Source of the DNA: Tepidimonas fonticaldi | Lineage (GTDB): Bacteria; Pseudomonadota; Gammaproteobacteria; Burkholderiales; Burkholderiaceae_C | DNA: 64,000 nt | Reading direction: 5' to 3' | NCBI RefSeq assembly: GCF_007556755.1 | Contig: NZ_VJOO01000001.1 | Coordinates: 186,001-250,000, forward strand | Shown: positions 30,111 through 42,102 of the stretch, piece by piece | How the letters are laid out: each line of letters starts with the position of its first letter | Position numbering within the stretch: the first letter of the stretch is position 1 | Made by a program: the position numbers and the translations under genes | The notes under the pieces: generated by a model | The model's database searches: none | Seen by the model: only the letters and a program-made list of their open reading frames with translations | What the model was told of the DNA's origin: nothing

Positions 30111-30808
30111 GCGGCAGCCCCCGCAGTCGATGCGCGCAGCGCCTCGGCCACGGGCGCAAAACTGCGCCGATGCCACGGCGTGGGGCCATGCTGCCGCAGG
30201 GCACGCAGGTGCTGCGCCGTGCCATAGCCGCGGTGCCGGTCGAAGCCGTACGCGGGGTGGGCGGCATGTGCCTCGTCCATCAGGCGATCGCGCGTCACCT
30301 TGGCCACGATCGAGGCGGCGGCGATGGCCGCCACGGTCGCATCGCCGCGCACCACGGCTTCGGTCCGCATCTCCAGCACCGGTAGCCGGTTGCCATCCAC
30401 CAGCACCAACGAGGGCCGCAGCCGCAGCCCGGCCACCGCGCGCTGCATGGCCAGCAGCGTCGCCTGCAGAATGTTCAACCGGTCGATCTCTTCCACACTG
30501 GCGGCACCGACCCCCAGGCACAGGGCGCGCGCCCGTATGGCGTCGTAAAGCGCCTCGCGCCGGGCGGCACTCAGGGTCTTGGAATCGGCCACACCGTCGA
30601 TCGGGTCCTGGTCGTCCAGGATGACGGCAGCCGCCACGACGGGCCCGGCCAGCGGCCCCCGGCCGGCCTCGTCCACGCCGGCCACCAGGCCCCCATCGCC
30701 CCAGTCGAAAGTGTATTGTTGGGCTGCAGCCCGGCCATAGGCCAGCGGCGCCCGGGCGCGGCGGTCGGGACGAGCAGATGTCGGACGGGACGTCGAGCCC
30801 GTCTTCAT
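30107..30808 (-). CDS. rnhB: Ribonuclease HII
   Basis: 233 residues; the first ~38 form an Arg/Ala-rich extension before the conserved [16 protein letters not shown]. Other acidic catalytic residues are in LVLVDGNR and in [15 protein letters not shown] context. It nicks RNA-DNA hybrids at single ribonucleotides and Okazaki primers. Its ATG overlaps the lpxB stop (ATGA), the usual lpxB-rnhB order. Confidence 0.94.
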   Translation of the reverse strand: MKTGSTSRPTSARPDRRARAPLAYGRAAAQQYTFDWGDGGLVAGVDEAGRGPLAGPVVAAAVILDDQDPIDGVADSKTLSAARREALYDAIRARALCLGVGAASVEEIDRLNILQATLLAMQRAVAGLRLRPSLVLVDGNRLPVLEMRTEAVVRGDATVAAIAAASIVAKVTRDRLMDEAHAAHPAYGFDRHRGYGTAQHLRALRQHGPTPWHRRSFAPVAEALRASTAGAAA

Positions 30809-32001
30809 GGCGCCCCCCCGCGCTCGAGCAGCGGCGCGATCGCCTGCACCGCCAGCGCCGCGGTGTCGCGTCGCAGCTCGGCGTGCAGCGCGTCAAAGCG
30901 CGCCACCAGGCGCTCGCGCCGCGCGTGCGCGGCGGCGTCGTCGGCCAGCCACGCCAGCGTCGCCTCCGCCAGCGCCTGCGGGGTGGCCGCGTCCTGCAGC
31001 AGCTCCGGCACGACGAACTCCCCGCACAGGATGTTGGGCAGCCCGACCCACGGCTGGCGCATCTTGCGCCGCGTCAGCCACCACGACAGCGGATGCATGT
31101 GGTAAGCGATCACCATCGGGCGCTTGAACAGCGCCGCCTCCAGCGTCGCGGTGCCGCTGGCCACGAGCACGACGTCACAGGCGGCCAGCGCCGCGTGCGA
31201 CTGCCCGCGCAGCACGGTGATCGCCGCGGCGTGGGGGCTCGCGGCCACCCGGGTGCGGATGAGCCCCTCCAGCGCCGGCACCGCCGGCAGCACGAAGCGC
31301 AGCCGCGGCCGCTCGGCACGCAGGATCGCCACCGCGGCCAGGAAGCGCGGCAGCAGATGGTCGATCTCGGCGCGGCGGCTGCCGGGCAGCAGCGCCACCA
31401 GCGGCTGCGCGTCGTCGATGCCCAGCGTCGCGCGCGCGCCGGCGCGGTCCGGCCGCAGCGGGATGACGCCGGCCAGCGGATGGCCGACGTAGGTGGCGTC
31501 GATGCCGTGCGGGGCCAGCAGCGCCGGCTCGAACGGAAAGATGCACAGCACATGGTCGCAGGCGCGGCGGATCAGCTCGACGCGCTCCGGGCGCCACGCC
31601 CAGACGGCCGGCGCCACGAAGTGCACCGTCGGGATGCCCGCCGCACGCAGGTCGGCCTCCAGCGCCAGGTTGAAGTCCGGCGCATCGACGCCGACGAACA
31701 GCGCCGGCGGCTCGGTCAGCAGCCGCGCGCGCAGGTGGCGGCGGATGCCGACGATCTCGCGGTAATGGCGCAGCACCTCGACATAGCCGCGCACCGCGAG
31801 CTTCTCGCTCGGCCACCAGGCGTCGAACCCCTGCGCCTGCAGCGCCGGGCCGCCGATGCCGGCGGCCCGCAGCTTGGGCCAGCGCGCGCGCAGCCCCTGC
31901 AGCAGCTGCGCCGCCAGCACGTCGCCCGAGGCCTCGCCCGCCACCAGCGCCAGCCGCGGCGCGGCGGCACCCGTGGCAGCATCCCGAGACGGGTGGCTCA
32001 T
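30805..32001 (-). CDS. lpxB: Lipid A disaccharide synthase
   Basis: 398 residues. GT19 glycosyltransferase: [46 protein letters not shown], and [17 protein letters not shown] are the family blocks. Condenses UDP-2,3-diacylglucosamine with lipid X at the inner membrane surface. Follows lpxA after 15 nt. Confidence 0.95.
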   Translation of the reverse strand: MSHPSRDAATGAAAPRLALVAGEASGDVLAAQLLQGLRARWPKLRAAGIGGPALQAQGFDAWWPSEKLAVRGYVEVLRHYREIVGIRRHLRARLLTEPPALFVGVDAPDFNLALEADLRAAGIPTVHFVAPAVWAWRPERVELIRRACDHVLCIFPFEPALLAPHGIDATYVGHPLAGVIPLRPDRAGARATLGIDDAQPLVALLPGSRRAEIDHLLPRFLAAVAILRAERPRLRFVLPAVPALEGLIRTRVAASPHAAAITVLRGQSHAALAACDVVLVASGTATLEAALFKRPMVIAYHMHPLSWWLTRRKMRQPWVGLPNILCGEFVVPELLQDAATPQALAEATLAWLADDAAAHARRERLVARFDALHAELRRDTAALAVQAIAPLLERGGAP

Positions 32002-32016
32002 TTCACCCCGCTGCCG

Positions 32017-32829
32017 TCAAGCCTCGCCGCGGCGCGCGCGCACGATGCCGCGCTGCGTATCGACGCCGGCCAGAAAGTCGCGCATCAGCGCCACGTCCGC
32101 CGCGGCCTCCGGGTGGGTCTGCGCCAGCGCCTCGATGCGCTCGACCGCCTGCACGAGCGTCAGCCCTTCGCGGTAGAGCGCTTTGTGCATGGCCTTGACC
32201 GCGGCGATGCGCTGCGCGGAAAACCCACGCCGGCGCAGCCCCTCGAAGTTCATCGAGCGCGCCTGCGCCGGCTGGCCCTGCGCCATCACGAACGGCGGCA
32301 CGTCCGCAAACAGCAGCGCGCACATCGCCGTCATCGCGTGCGCGCCGATGCGCACGAACTGGTGCACGACCGTGAAGCCCCCCAGGATCGCCCAGTCGCC
32401 CACCTGCACGTGGCCCGCCAGCTGCGCGTTGTTGGCAAAGATCGTGTGGCTACCGACCATGCAGTCGTGCGCCAGGTGGGTGTAGGCCATCATCCAGTTG
32501 TCGTCGCCCAGGCGCGTCACGCCCCCGCCCTGCACCGTGCCAACGTGGTAGGTGCTGTATTCGCGGATGGTGTTGCGCTCGCCGATGACGAGCTGGCACG
32601 GCTCGCCACGGTATTTCTTGTCCTGGTTCGGCAGGCCGAGGCTGACGAACGGGTAGATGCGGTTGTCGCGCCCGATCGTCGTGTGGCCGCCGAGCACGCA
32701 GTGCGCGCCGACCGTCGTGCCGGCGCCGATGCGCACGTGCGGGCCGACGACGGTGTAGGGGCCGATCTCGACGTCGGCGTCGAGCTCGGCCTTCGGATCG
32801 ACCAGCGCGGTCGGATGGATGCGGGCCAT
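32017..32829 (-). CDS. lpxA: UDP-N-acetylglucosamine acyltransferase
   Basis: 270 residues from the ATG at 32829, which gives the standard [17 protein letters not shown] start; the upstream in-frame extension reaches into fabZ and is rejected. Left-handed beta-helix of hexapeptide repeats, with the catalytic histidine in [15 protein letters not shown] and the family block [18 protein letters not shown]-terminal helical domain from about 195. First acylation in lipid A synthesis; product length specificity cannot be read by eye. Confidence 0.96.
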   Translation of the reverse strand: MARIHPTALVDPKAELDADVEIGPYTVVGPHVRIGAGTTVGAHCVLGGHTTIGRDNRIYPFVSLGLPNQDKKYRGEPCQLVIGERNTIREYSTYHVGTVQGGGVTRLGDDNWMMAYTHLAHDCMVGSHTIFANNAQLAGHVQVGDWAILGGFTVVHQFVRIGAHAMTAMCALLFADVPPFVMAQGQPAQARSMNFEGLRRRGFSAQRIAAVKAMHKALYREGLTLVQAVERIEALAQTHPEAAADVALMRDFLAGVDTQRGIVRARRGEA

Positions 32830-32846
32830 TGCGGGCTCGGTCGACT

Positions 32847-33290
32847 TCAGCCGGCGATGCGGCGCATCGTGCACATCAGCTCGGCCTCGCAGGCCACCTC
32901 GTCGCCGACGCGCGCCACGCCCTTGAACTTGAAGATGCCGGCCTTCATGCGCTCCAGCGTCACGTCCATCACGAGCTGGTCACCCGGCTCCACCGGGCGC
33001 TTGAAGCGCGCGCCGTCGATGCCGGCGAAGTAGTACACCGTCTGGTCGTCCGGCGTCACCTCCAGCGTGGCAAACGCCAGCAGCGCCGCCGTCTGCGCCA
33101 GCGCCTCCAGCATCAGCACGCCCGGGAACACCGGCCTGTGCGGAAAGTGCCCGGTGAACACAGGCTCGTTGATCGTCACGTTCTTCAGCGCCCGGATCGA
33201 GGCGCCCTTGTGCAGCTCCAGCACCCGGTCCACCAGCAGGATCGGGTAGCGGTGCGGCAGTTGCTTGAGGATCTGGTGGATGTCCATCAT
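32847..33290 (-). CDS. fabZ: 3-hydroxyacyl-ACP dehydratase FabZ
   Basis: 147 residues, hot-dog fold. Catalytic His in [16 protein letters not shown] and Glu in the following [13 protein letters not shown]. Dehydrates 3-hydroxyacyl-ACP in fatty acid elongation and competes with LpxA/LpxD for 3-hydroxymyristoyl-ACP, hence its place in the lpx cluster. Start MMDIHQIL (either Met); overlaps the lpxD stop by 4 nt. Confidence 0.96.
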   Translation of the reverse strand: MMDIHQILKQLPHRYPILLVDRVLELHKGASIRALKNVTINEPVFTGHFPHRPVFPGVLMLEALAQTAALLAFATLEVTPDDQTVYYFAGIDGARFKRPVEPGDQLVMDVTLERMKAGIFKFKGVARVGDEVACEAELMCTMRRIAG

Positions 33291-34357
33291 GGGGTCGTGC
33301 GTCGTTCCAGGGCCTTGAGGCGCTCGCGCAGCGCATGCAGCTGGCGCAGCGTCGCGGCGTTCTTCTCCCAGGCGCGATTGTCGTCGATCGGAAAGATGCC
33401 GCTGTACTGCCCCGGCTGAAGGATCGAGCGCATCACCACCGACGCGGCCGAGATGTGCACGTGGTCGGCGAGTTCCAGGTGGCCGAGCACGATGGCCCCG
33501 CCGCCCAGCGTGCAGAACGCCCCGATGCGCGCCGAGCCGGCGATGCCGACGCAGCCGGCCATCGCGGTGTGGCGCCCGACGTGCACGTTGTGGCCGATCT
33601 GGATCAGGTTGTCGAGCTTGACGCCGTCTTCGAGCACCGTGTCGCCGAGCGCGCCGCGGTCGATGCAGCAGTTGGCGCCGATCTCCACGTCGTCGCCGAT
33701 GCGCACGGCGCCGAGCTGCTCGATCTTCTCCCAGCGTTTGCCCTCACCGCCGGGCAGCGGCACCGGCGCGAAGCCAAAGCCGTCGGCGCCGATCACGGTG
33801 CCGCCGTGCACCAGGCCCCGCGCGCCGATGCGGCAGTCGTAGCCGAGCACGACGTGGGCCCCGAGCCGCGTGCCGGCGCCGACGCAGGCGCGCGCCTGCA
33901 CCACCGCGTGCGCGCCGAGCTCCGCGCCCTCCTCCACCACCGCGCCGTCCTCCACCACCGCAAACGGCCCGAGCCGCGCCGTCGGGTGCACGCGCGCGCC
34001 CGGTGCCACCCAGGCGGTAGGATGCACCCCGACAGGCGCCGGGCGCGGCTGCACATGCTGGCGCCACCATTGGGTCAACCGGGCGAACGTCCCATAGGGG
34101 TCCGGGCTCTCCCAGCACGCCCAGCCGCCCGCGGGCGGTTCGGAACGGGCCAGCACATCGGCCACCAGATCGGGCGGCGCAATCACCACCCCGGCCCGGG
34201 AACCGGCCAGCGCAGCACGGTAACGCGGATGGGCGACGAACGCCACCGCGTCCGCCCCGGCCTCGGCCAGCGGCGCGATGCGCACCACGACCCGATCGCC
34301 CGTGCCATGCAAAACGCCGCCCAGGGCGGCGTGCAGGTCGGACAGGCGAGCGCTCAC
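33287..34357 (-). CDS. lpxD: UDP-3-O-acylglucosamine N-acyltransferase
   Basis: 356 residues. N-terminal uridine-binding domain (about 1-105) followed by hexapeptide repeats; catalytic His in [20 protein letters not shown]. Third step of lipid A synthesis. The ATG overlaps the skp stop (ATGA). Confidence 0.95.
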   Translation of the reverse strand: MSARLSDLHAALGGVLHGTGDRVVVRIAPLAEAGADAVAFVAHPRYRAALAGSRAGVVIAPPDLVADVLARSEPPAGGWACWESPDPYGTFARLTQWWRQHVQPRPAPVGVHPTAWVAPGARVHPTARLGPFAVVEDGAVVEEGAELGAHAVVQARACVGAGTRLGAHVVLGYDCRIGARGLVHGGTVIGADGFGFAPVPLPGGEGKRWEKIEQLGAVRIGDDVEIGANCCIDRGALGDTVLEDGVKLDNLIQIGHNVHVGRHTAMAGCVGIAGSARIGAFCTLGGGAIVLGHLELADHVHISAASVVMRSILQPGQYSGIFPIDDNRAWEKNAATLRQLHALRERLKALERRTTP

Positions 34358-34872
34358 TTGGCGTTGTTCAGCCCCGAAATCACCTTGTCGGTGATGTCGT
34401 GGCGCGGAGCGATATAGACCGCTTCCTGCAGAATCAGGTCGTACTTTTCGGCCTCGGCGATCTGCTTGATGACGCGGTTGGCGCGCTCGATGACCTGTTG
34501 CAGCTCTTCGTTGCGGCGCTGGGCGAGATCCTCCTGGAACTCGCGCCGGCGGCGTTGAAAGTCGCGGTCCAGCTCGGCGAGCTGGCGCTGGCGCGTCGCG
34601 CGCTGGGACTCGGACAACGTCGGCGCGTCTTTTTCGAGTTTTTCGGTCGCTTGGCGCAATTGGTTGCCCAGGGCGTCGATCTCGCGCTCCCGGCGCGAGA
34701 ACTCCTGCTCCAGGCGGGTCTGGGCGGCCTTGGCCGCGTTGGAGTCGCGCAGGATGCGTTCGGTGCTCACGAAGCCGATCTTGAGATCCTGGGCCAGCGC
34801 CACGGTGGAGGCAGCGGCAAAGGCCGCCGCCAGCACCCAGCGGGCGCCCCAGGTCCGGGTCATGTGTTTCAT
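34354..34872 (-). CDS. skp: Periplasmic chaperone Skp/OmpH
   Basis: 172 residues. Signal peptide ending VALAQ (about 28 residues), beta strand [16 protein letters not shown], then a long coiled coil rich in Arg/Glu (about 55-130), and a C-terminal strand [20 protein letters not shown]. Holds unfolded outer-membrane proteins on the way to BamA, whose gene lies immediately upstream with a one-base overlap. Confidence 0.94.
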   Translation of the reverse strand: MKHMTRTWGARWVLAAAFAAASTVALAQDLKIGFVSTERILRDSNAAKAAQTRLEQEFSRREREIDALGNQLRQATEKLEKDAPTLSESQRATRQRQLAELDRDFQRRRREFQEDLAQRRNEELQQVIERANRVIKQIAEAEKYDLILQEAVYIAPRHDITDKVISGLNNAK

Positions 34873-37184
34873 CAGAAAGCGGTACCGATCGAGAATTGGA
34901 CGGTTTGCGTCTTGTCGCCGGTCTGCTTGCGCAGCGGCTTGGCGAACGCGATTCTAAGCGGTCCGACCGGCGAGATCCAGCTCACGCCGATGCCGGCGGA
35001 GGCGCGCAGATCGGACAGCGAGAACTTCTGATCCGGCGCATAGATGTTGCCGACGTCGAAAAAGCCGAACATGCGCAAGGTGCGGTCGTTGCCCGCGCCG
35101 GGGAAGGGCATGATCAGCTCGGTATTGAGCAGCACCATCTTGTTGCCGCCCAGATAGGCCTTGTCGGTGCTGTTGGTCAGCGCGCTCTGCAGGCCCAGCG
35201 TGCCCTGCTCGAAGCCGCGCACCGACCCCAGACCGCCGCCGTAGAAGTACTTGAACAGCGGAACGGGCTTGCCGCTCAAGCCCTTGGCCCAGCCGGCTTC
35301 TGCATTGAAGGCCAGGGTGAACTTGCGGTTCAGCGGGATGTACTGCTGATATTGAGCGCTGGCTTTGACGTAGCGGGTGTCGCCGGCAATGCCCAATTCG
35401 CCGTTGACGCGCTTGAGAGTGCCCTGCGTGGGCACGAGCGCACTGTCGCGTTCGTCGCGCGCCCAGCCGATCGTCAGCGGCACCGACGTCGGCGAATCGC
35501 CGAAGTCGCGGATGAAATCGTTGTACGCCACCGGCATGCGGTCGCCCGGCTCGATCTTCGTCTTCTCGATGCCGATGCCGAAGAAGACCGTGTCGGTCTC
35601 GGTGAACGGCACGCCGAAGCGGATGCTCGCCCCCGGCGTCACCAGGCGGTAGTCACCCTCTTGAGCGTCGAACGGACGGGTCGTGCGGTAGTACACGTCC
35701 AGCGTGCGCGAGATGCCGTCCTCGGTGAAGTACGGGTTGGTCGTGCTGAGCACGAACTGCCGGTTGAACTTGCTGGTGTTGACGTTGAGCCCGAGGTAGT
35801 TGCCCGTGCCAAAGACGTTTTCCTGCTGGATGCCGGCCAGCAGCGAGAGCTTTTCGGCCTGCGAGTAGCCAGCACCCACGGTCAGGTTGCCGGTCGGCTT
35901 TTCGACCACGGTCATGACGAGGTCCACCTGATCCGGCGCGCCCGGCACCTCTTGGGTGTCGATGCGCACCTCGGTGAAAAAGCCCAGGCGGTCCACCCGG
36001 TCGCGCGACAGGCGAATCTTGTCGCTGTCGTACCAGGCCGATTCGAGCTGACGGAACTCGCGCCGGATGACTTCGTCGCGGGTGCGGTTGTTGCCTTCGA
36101 TCTGGATGCGGCGCACATACGCGCGCCGCGACGGCTGGCCGCGCAGCACGACGGCGACGCGGTTGCGCTCGCGGTCGATCTCGGGCACGGCCTCCACGCG
36201 CGCGAACGCATAGCCGAACGCCCCATAGTAGTCGGTGAAGGCCTTGACGGTCTCGGCCACCTGCTCGGCGTTGTAGGCCTGCCCGGGCTGAATGCGGATG
36301 AGCGACTGGAACTCGGCCTCCTTGCCCAGGTAGTCCCCCTCCAGCCGCACGGCGGACACGGCATAGCGCTGGCCTTCGGTGATGTTGATGGTCAGCGTCA
36401 GCGTGGACTTGTCCGGCGACAGCGCCACCTGGGTGGAATCGATGTTGAATTCCAGGTAGCCGCGCGTCAGGTAGTACGACCGCAGCGACTCCAGATCGGC
36501 GTTGAGCTTGGCGCGCGAGTAGCGGTCGCTCTTGGTGTACCAGCTCAGCCACCCGCCGGTGTCCAGGTCGAACAGATCCAGCAGCGTCTTTTCCGGGAAG
36601 GCCTGCGCGCCGACGATGCGGATCTCGCGGATCTTGGTGACGTCGCCCTCGACGACGTTGAAGTTGAGGTTGACGCGGTTGCGCTCGATCGGCGTGACGG
36701 TGGTGGTGACCTGCACCGCGTACATGCTGCGGTTGAGGTACTGGCGCTTGAGCTCCTGCTCCGCGCGGTCGGCGAGCGCCCGGTCGAACGGCCGCCCCTC
36801 CGTCAGCCCGATGTCGCGCAGCGCCTTGCGCAGCACCTCGTTGTCGAACTCCTTGACCCCGGAGAAGCTGACGTCGGCCACCGTCGGGCGCTCCTCGACG
36901 ATGACGACCAGCACGTCGCCATCCACCTGCAGGCGCACATCCGAAAACAGCCCCAAACCGAACAGCGCGCGGATCGCCGCGGCGCCCTGCTCGTCCGAAT
37001 AGGTGTCGCCCACGCGGAACGGCAGCGACGCGAACACCGTGCCGGGCTCGACCCGCTGCAGGCCTTCGACGCGGATGTCACGGACGGTAAAGGGATTGAC
37101 GGCCCAGGCCGGCAGGGCGGTGGCCAGCGTCGCCAGCAGGACGCCGGCGCGCACGCGCCAGGAGCGCTCGTGAGATGGTTTCAT
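34872..37184 (-). CDS. bamA: Outer membrane protein assembly factor BamA
   Basis: 770 residues. Signal peptide of about 28 residues (TALPAWA), five POTRA domains (first [20 protein letters not shown]; to about 420) and a C-terminal 16-strand Omp85 barrel ending in a terminal Phe (QFSIGTAF). The [15 protein letters not shown] stretch carries the VRGF motif of loop 6. Folds and inserts beta-barrel proteins. Lies between rseP and skp as in other beta- and gamma-proteobacteria. Confidence 0.97.
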   Translation of the reverse strand: MKPSHERSWRVRAGVLLATLATALPAWAVNPFTVRDIRVEGLQRVEPGTVFASLPFRVGDTYSDEQGAAAIRALFGLGLFSDVRLQVDGDVLVVIVEERPTVADVSFSGVKEFDNEVLRKALRDIGLTEGRPFDRALADRAEQELKRQYLNRSMYAVQVTTTVTPIERNRVNLNFNVVEGDVTKIREIRIVGAQAFPEKTLLDLFDLDTGGWLSWYTKSDRYSRAKLNADLESLRSYYLTRGYLEFNIDSTQVALSPDKSTLTLTINITEGQRYAVSAVRLEGDYLGKEAEFQSLIRIQPGQAYNAEQVAETVKAFTDYYGAFGYAFARVEAVPEIDRERNRVAVVLRGQPSRRAYVRRIQIEGNNRTRDEVIRREFRQLESAWYDSDKIRLSRDRVDRLGFFTEVRIDTQEVPGAPDQVDLVMTVVEKPTGNLTVGAGYSQAEKLSLLAGIQQENVFGTGNYLGLNVNTSKFNRQFVLSTTNPYFTEDGISRTLDVYYRTTRPFDAQEGDYRLVTPGASIRFGVPFTETDTVFFGIGIEKTKIEPGDRMPVAYNDFIRDFGDSPTSVPLTIGWARDERDSALVPTQGTLKRVNGELGIAGDTRYVKASAQYQQYIPLNRKFTLAFNAEAGWAKGLSGKPVPLFKYFYGGGLGSVRGFEQGTLGLQSALTNSTDKAYLGGNKMVLLNTELIMPFPGAGNDRTLRMFGFFDVGNIYAPDQKFSLSDLRASAGIGVSWISPVGPLRIAFAKPLRKQTGDKTQTVQFSIGTAF

Positions 37185-37205
37185 GCGGTGCGGGTCTGCC
37201 CGGGG

Positions 37206-38567
37206 TCAGCCGAGCAATCGGGCAAGATCGTTGAAGATGGCCAGCGACATCAGGGCGACGAGCAGGGCCACGCCCCCTCGCTGCAGCCGGTCCATCCACA
37301 CCTCGGACAGCGGCCGGCCGGCCACCGCCTCCCAAAGATAATACATCAGGTGCCCCCCATCCAGGACGGGCAGCGGCAGCAGGTTGAGCACGCCCAGGCT
37401 GACGCTCACCAAGGCCAAAAACGTCAGAAACGGGATCCAGCCCAGGCTGGCGGACTGCCCGGCGTAGTCGGCAATCGTCAGGGGGCCGCTCAGGTTGCGC
37501 AGCGAGGCCTCGCCGATCAGCATCTTGCCCAGCATCTGCAACGACAGGATGGACACGTCCCAGGTGCGGCGCAGCCCCTCGCCCAGGGCGTCGATCACGC
37601 CGTGCTCGACCACCGTCATCGCAGGGGCCGCGCCGACCATGGCACCCACCCGGCCGACCCAGGCATCGCCCTGCTGCTGCGGACGCGGCGTGACCACCAC
37701 CTCCTGTACCGCCCCGTCCCGCTCGATGCGCCAGCGCTGGGGCCGTGCTTGGCCGCGCTCGTCCACGGCGGTGCGGATGCGCGCGCGCAGTTGCTGGGCA
37801 TCGACCATGGCCTCACCATCGACCGCCAGCACGCGGTCACCCGGGCGCAGGCCCGCCGCGGCGGCCGCGCCATCGGGCGTCACCTCACCGAGTTGCGGTG
37901 CCGACCACGGGGCCACGATGCCGATGCGCTCGAACAGGCGGGCGTCGACATCGCGGACCTCCAGCGTGGACAGTGGCAGCGTGACCTCCCGCCCCGGGGA
38001 CTGCGGTCCGTCGCCGAGCCACAGCCGCAGATCCAGCCCCTCCAACGCCGCCTGCGTCAGCCGCCAGCGCAATTCGTCGAAGGACCGCACCGCCTGCGGG
38101 GCCTGGTCGCCCGTGGCGGCAGCGCTCACCCATTCCCCGCCGCGGATGCCGGCCCGCTCGGCCAGCGAAGCCGCGGTCGGGCTGGCGAGCACGGGCTGCG
38201 CCTGCGGCACCCCCCACCACGCCACGAAGGCATAGAGCGCGACCGCCAACAGCAGATTGGCCGCCGGCCCCGCGGCCACGATGGCCGCCCGGCGGCGCAG
38301 GGGCTGCGCGTTGAAGGCCAGGTGCCGCTGCTCGGCCGCCACCGGTGCTTCCCGCTCGTCGAGCATACGCACATAGCCGCCCAGCGGCAGGGCCGCCACG
38401 ACGAACTCGGTACCCCGGCGGTTGCGCCACGTCAACAGCGGACGGCCCAAGCCGATCGAAAACCGCAGCACCGGCACCCCGCAGGCCACCGCCATGCGGT
38501 AGTGCCCCCACTCGTGAACGGCGATCAGGACGGCGATCGCGACCAGAAACGACAGAACGGTGATCAT
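37206..38567 (-). CDS. rseP: Site-2 zinc metalloprotease RseP
   Basis: 453 residues from the ATG at 38567; the frame stays open upstream inside dxr, but the family starts with this first membrane segment. Zinc site HEWGH at 18-22 (family form HExxH), two PDZ domains (about 110-290) and the C-terminal LPLPVLDGGHLMYY supplying the third ligand. Cleaves RseA in sigma-E signalling and remnant signal peptides. Four membrane segments expected. Confidence 0.95.
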   Translation of the reverse strand: MITVLSFLVAIAVLIAVHEWGHYRMAVACGVPVLRFSIGLGRPLLTWRNRRGTEFVVAALPLGGYVRMLDEREAPVAAEQRHLAFNAQPLRRRAAIVAAGPAANLLLAVALYAFVAWWGVPQAQPVLASPTAASLAERAGIRGGEWVSAAATGDQAPQAVRSFDELRWRLTQAALEGLDLRLWLGDGPQSPGREVTLPLSTLEVRDVDARLFERIGIVAPWSAPQLGEVTPDGAAAAAGLRPGDRVLAVDGEAMVDAQQLRARIRTAVDERGQARPQRWRIERDGAVQEVVVTPRPQQQGDAWVGRVGAMVGAAPAMTVVEHGVIDALGEGLRRTWDVSILSLQMLGKMLIGEASLRNLSGPLTIADYAGQSASLGWIPFLTFLALVSVSLGVLNLLPLPVLDGGHLMYYLWEAVAGRPLSEVWMDRLQRGGVALLVALMSLAIFNDLARLLG

Positions 38568-38605
38568 CGGGTGCCTTCCATGGGGTCGCGCGGACGGCCA
38601 GGCGC

Positions 38606-39817
38606 TCAGCCCCGCGCCAGCCCCCGAACGCGCTCGCCGGCCCGCGCCCGCGCCTCGCGGTCGATGGCCAGCAGGTCGTCCAGCGACCCCGGCTTGGAGG
38701 GCACGAAGGCCTCCAGCGTTCCGCGGTTGACCGCGTGGATGTGGTCGAAGCGCAGCCGCCCGGACAGAAAGGCATCGACCGCCACCTCGTTGGCCGCATT
38801 GAGCACGGCGGTCGTGCCGACTGGGGCGCGCAGCGCCTCCCAGGCCAGGAACAGGCCGGGAAAGCGCCGCGGGTCGGGCGGCTCGAACGTCAACGCCCCC
38901 AGGGTCGCGAAATCGAGCGGCTCGGCCCCCGAGGCGATGCGCTCCGGCCAGCTCAGCCCGTAGGCGATCGGCACGCGCATGTCCGGCGTCCCCAGTTGCG
39001 CCACGACGGAGCGGTCCCGATACTGAACCATCGAGTGCACCACGCTCTGCGGATGGATCACCACGTCGATCTGCTCCGGCGCAAAGCCAAACAGGTAGCG
39101 CGCCTCGATGACTTCCAACGCCTTGTTCATCATCGTCGCCGAATCGACCGAGATCTTGCGGCCCATGACCCAGTTGGGGTGGGCGCAGGCCTCCTGCGGC
39201 GTGACGGTGGCCAGCGTCGCGGGATCGCGCTGCCGAAACGGCCCGCCCGAGGCCGTCAGCACGATTTTCTCGACCCGCTCGGTCCAGGTTTCGGGATCCT
39301 CGGGCAGGGCTTGGAAGATGGCCGAATGCTCGCTGTCGATGGGCAGCAGCCGTGCCCCGCCGGCGCGCACGGCAGCCAGAAACACCTCGCCGCCGACGAC
39401 CAGCGCCTCTTTGTTGGCCAGCAGCAGGCGCTTGCCCGCATGGGCCGCCGCCAGACAGGGGGCAAGCCCCGCCGCTCCGACGATGGCCGCCATGACAGTA
39501 TCCACCTCGGGGTGCGCGGCCATCTCGGTCAGCCCGGCGGGCCCGCCCAGCGCCTGTGTGGGCAAGCCGCGCTGGCGCAGGCCGGCCGCCAGCTCGTCGA
39601 GCCGCGCCGCGCCAATCACCGCCCAGCGAGGCCGGAAGCGTTCGCACAGCGCCAGCAGCGCTTCGACCTGCCGCTCGGCGCTCAGGGCCACGACCTCGAA
39701 GCGATCCGGGTGGCGGGCCACCACGTCGAGCGTGTTGGTGCCGATCGAGCCCGTCGCGCCGAGCACCGCGATGCGCTGGCGGGGGGACGAGGCCTCGGTG
39801 GGGGTGACGGGGGTCAT
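38606..39817 (-). CDS. dxr: 1-deoxy-D-xylulose 5-phosphate reductoisomerase
   Basis: 403 residues. NADPH site [17 protein letters not shown] near the N-terminus, [12 protein letters not shown], and the metal/substrate region [10 protein letters not shown] and [20 protein letters not shown] (in parts). First committed step of the MEP isoprenoid pathway, supplying UppS encoded nearby. 38 nt before rseP. Confidence 0.96.
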   Translation of the reverse strand: MTPVTPTEASSPRQRIAVLGATGSIGTNTLDVVARHPDRFEVVALSAERQVEALLALCERFRPRWAVIGAARLDELAAGLRQRGLPTQALGGPAGLTEMAAHPEVDTVMAAIVGAAGLAPCLAAAHAGKRLLLANKEALVVGGEVFLAAVRAGGARLLPIDSEHSAIFQALPEDPETWTERVEKIVLTASGGPFRQRDPATLATVTPQEACAHPNWVMGRKISVDSATMMNKALEVIEARYLFGFAPEQIDVVIHPQSVVHSMVQYRDRSVVAQLGTPDMRVPIAYGLSWPERIASGAEPLDFATLGALTFEPPDPRRFPGLFLAWEALRAPVGTTAVLNAANEVAVDAFLSGRLRFDHIHAVNRGTLEAFVPSKPGSLDDLLAIDREARARAGERVRGLARG

Positions 39818-39884
39818 GCGGAACGATCGAAAGGGCAGGGCACGAAGGACGTTGGGGGCGGATTGGGGTCGAAACAGGGTCGGG

Positions 39885-40724
39885 TCATGCCGCGTCCGCC
39901 AGCAGCGCCATCACGGCCGGCAGCACCGGCAGCAGCGCATCGACGCGATCGAGCACCCCCCCATGGCCGGGCAGCAGCGCGCTGGAATCCTTGACCCCGG
40001 CGCTGCGCTTGACGAGCGATTCGAACAAATCCCCGGCGACGCTGGCGGCCGTCAACAGCAACAGCGCCGGAATCGCCACCACCCACCCGCGCGCAACCAG
40101 GATGGGGTACAGCGCCTGTGTCGCCGGCACCCAGATGGCGGCGACCGCCGTCCAAGCGAAGGCCAGCACCAGGACGGCCAGCGTTCCGCTGACGACCCCT
40201 TCCCAGCTCTTGCCCGGGCTGATGCGCGGCGCGAGCTTGCGCCGGCCAAACGCCTTGCCGCCAAAGTAGGCCGCGATGTCCGCCACCCACACCAGCAGCA
40301 GCGCACTCAGCAGCACACCCAGGCCGCGGGCGTGCAGGTTGACGAGCGCCCACCACGCGCCCGCCAGTGCCAACCAGCCAAAGGGCAGCCGCAGCACAAC
40401 GGGCCACCGCCCCCAGGCCTCCACCCCTTGCCGCAGCGCCAGCACCAGCACGGCGGCCCACAGCGCGGTGATGCCCCACCAGACCATCGCCGGCCAGGGC
40501 GCATCGCCCCACGCCCCCCATGCCAGCCCGAGCACGCCCATCAGCCCCAAACCGCTGACCAGGGCCCCCTTGGGGCCACAGCCGTTCAGCCGGGACCACT
40601 CCCAACCGGCCGCCCCCATCAACACGCCGGTGACGGCCGCAAACGGCAGCGGCCCGGCGTACACCATGGCGGGCAACAGCACCAGCAGCAGCGCCACCGC
40701 CGTGATCACGCGTTGCAGCAACAT
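39885..40724 (-). CDS. cdsA: Phosphatidate cytidylyltransferase
   Basis: 279 residues, about eight hydrophobic segments, and the C-terminal CDP-diglyceride synthase signature [20 protein letters not shown] followed by DRVDALLP. Makes CDP-diacylglycerol from phosphatidate and CTP at the inner membrane. The 67-bp gap to dxr holds nothing recognisable. Confidence 0.95.
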   Translation of the reverse strand: MLLQRVITAVALLLVLLPAMVYAGPLPFAAVTGVLMGAAGWEWSRLNGCGPKGALVSGLGLMGVLGLAWGAWGDAPWPAMVWWGITALWAAVLVLALRQGVEAWGRWPVVLRLPFGWLALAGAWWALVNLHARGLGVLLSALLLVWVADIAAYFGGKAFGRRKLAPRISPGKSWEGVVSGTLAVLVLAFAWTAVAAIWVPATQALYPILVARGWVVAIPALLLLTAASVAGDLFESLVKRSAGVKDSSALLPGHGGVLDRVDALLPVLPAVMALLADAA

Positions 40725-40753
40725 GGGCGTCCTGTCGTGCGGGTGGCCAGACC

Positions 40754-41509
40754 TCAGGCCACCCGCGAGGCCTGCACCTGTTCGGGCGTGCGCCCAAAGC
40801 GCCGCTGGCGCTGCGCATACGCCGCCAAGGCACGGTCGTACTCCGCCTCGTCAAAGGCGGGCCAGAGGCGGTCGGTAAAAAACAACTCGCTATAGGCGAT
40901 CTGCCAGAGCAAAAAATTGCTGATGCGCTGCTCTCCCCCCGTGCGGATCACCAGATCCGGATCCGGCACATGGGCCAAGGCCAGGGTTGCCGACAGGGAG
41001 GATTCCGTGATCGGCTCGCCGCGCGCTGCCAGCGCCTGCGCGGCCTGCACGATGTCCCACCGCCCGCCGTAGTTGAAGCACACGTTGAGCATCAGCCGAT
41101 CGTTGCCGGCGGTGCGGCGCTCGGCCTCGGCGATGCCGTCCACCAACGCGGAGGGCAGCCCTTCGCGCGAGCCGGGCACATGCAGCCGCACCCCGGCTTC
41201 GTCCAGCCGGGGGACCTCATCCATCAGGGCCTGGACCATCAGGCGCAGGATCGCGCCGACCTCGTCCTGGGGACGGTTCCAGTTTTCCGAAGAGAACGCG
41301 AACACCGTCAGCACCCGGACACCGCGCTGCACGCTCCAGCCGATGACGCGGCGCAGCGTCTCCATGCCCGCGCGGTGTCCGGCCACGCGGGGCAGCAGCC
41401 GCTGGCGCGCCCAGCGGCCATTGCCGTCCATGACGATGGCCACGTGGTGCGGCACCCGGCCCGCGACGTCGGGGGCGGCGCCGGGGGCCGCGGCGGGGGT
41501 GACGGACAT
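40754..41509 (-). CDS. uppS: Undecaprenyl diphosphate synthase
   Basis: 251 residues. Catalytic D28 in IVMDGNGRWA, the substrate loop VFAFSSENWNRP, and C-terminal DLVIRTGGEQRISNFLLWQ. Cis-prenyltransferase producing the lipid carrier for peptidoglycan and O-antigen. The first ~20 residues are a variable Ala/Pro-rich extension. 10 nt after frr. Confidence 0.96.
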   Translation of the reverse strand: MSVTPAAAPGAAPDVAGRVPHHVAIVMDGNGRWARQRLLPRVAGHRAGMETLRRVIGWSVQRGVRVLTVFAFSSENWNRPQDEVGAILRLMVQALMDEVPRLDEAGVRLHVPGSREGLPSALVDGIAEAERRTAGNDRLMLNVCFNYGGRWDIVQAAQALAARGEPITESSLSATLALAHVPDPDLVIRTGGEQRISNFLLWQIAYSELFFTDRLWPAFDEAEYDRALAAYAQRQRRFGRTPEQVQASRVA

Positions 41510-41519
41510 GCAGCCCGCC

Positions 41520-42083
41520 TCAGATGGCCATGATGTCGGCTTCCTTGGCCGCCACCATCTTGTCGACCTCGGCGATCATGCGGTCGGTCAGCTTCTGGAT
41601 GTCGTCCTGCGCGCGGCGCTCGTCGTCCTCGGAGACGAGCTTGTCCTTGACCAGGCGCTTGACGTGCTCGTTGGCGTCGCGGCGCAGGTTGCGGATCGCC
41701 ACCTTGGCGTGCTCGCCCTCGGCCTTGACGACCTTGGTCAGCTCGCGGCGGCGCTCCTCGGTCATCGGCGGGATCGGCACGCGGATCAGGTCGCCGTGCG
41801 AGGCGGGGTTGAGCCCCAGGTCGGACTCGCGGATCGCCTTTTCGATCTTGGCGCCCATGCCTTTTTCCCACGGCGCCACGCCGATCGTGCGCGCATCGAG
41901 CAGCGACAGGTTGGCCACCTGGCTGATCGGCAGCATGCTGCCGTAGTACTCGACCTGCACGGTGTCCAGCAGCGCCGGGTTGGCGCGGCCGGTGCGCACC
42001 TTGGCCAGGCTGCTGCGCAGCGCCTCCAGCGACTGCTGCATCTTTTGCTCGGCGGTTTTTTTGATGTCGGGGATGCTGCTCAT
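41520..42083 (-). CDS. frr: Ribosome recycling factor
   Basis: 187 residues from the ATG at 42083 (standard 185). Three-helix bundle with [13 protein letters not shown] near the N-terminus and the C-terminal [19 protein letters not shown]. With EF-G it splits post-termination ribosomes. The frame is open upstream into pyrH but homology begins at [16 protein letters not shown]. Confidence 0.96.
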   Translation of the reverse strand: MSSIPDIKKTAEQKMQQSLEALRSSLAKVRTGRANPALLDTVQVEYYGSMLPISQVANLSLLDARTIGVAPWEKGMGAKIEKAIRESDLGLNPASHGDLIRVPIPPMTEERRRELTKVVKAEGEHAKVAIRNLRRDANEHVKRLVKDKLVSEDDERRAQDDIQKLTDRMIAEVDKMVAAKEADIMAI

Positions 42084-42102
42084 CGAATGGCCTCTCGTTG
42101 TC

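Noticed and set aside
34896-38963. 1355-codon plus-strand frame opposite bamA-rseP
   Set aside because: Antisense shadow of well-identified genes; His/Arg-rich and without motifs.
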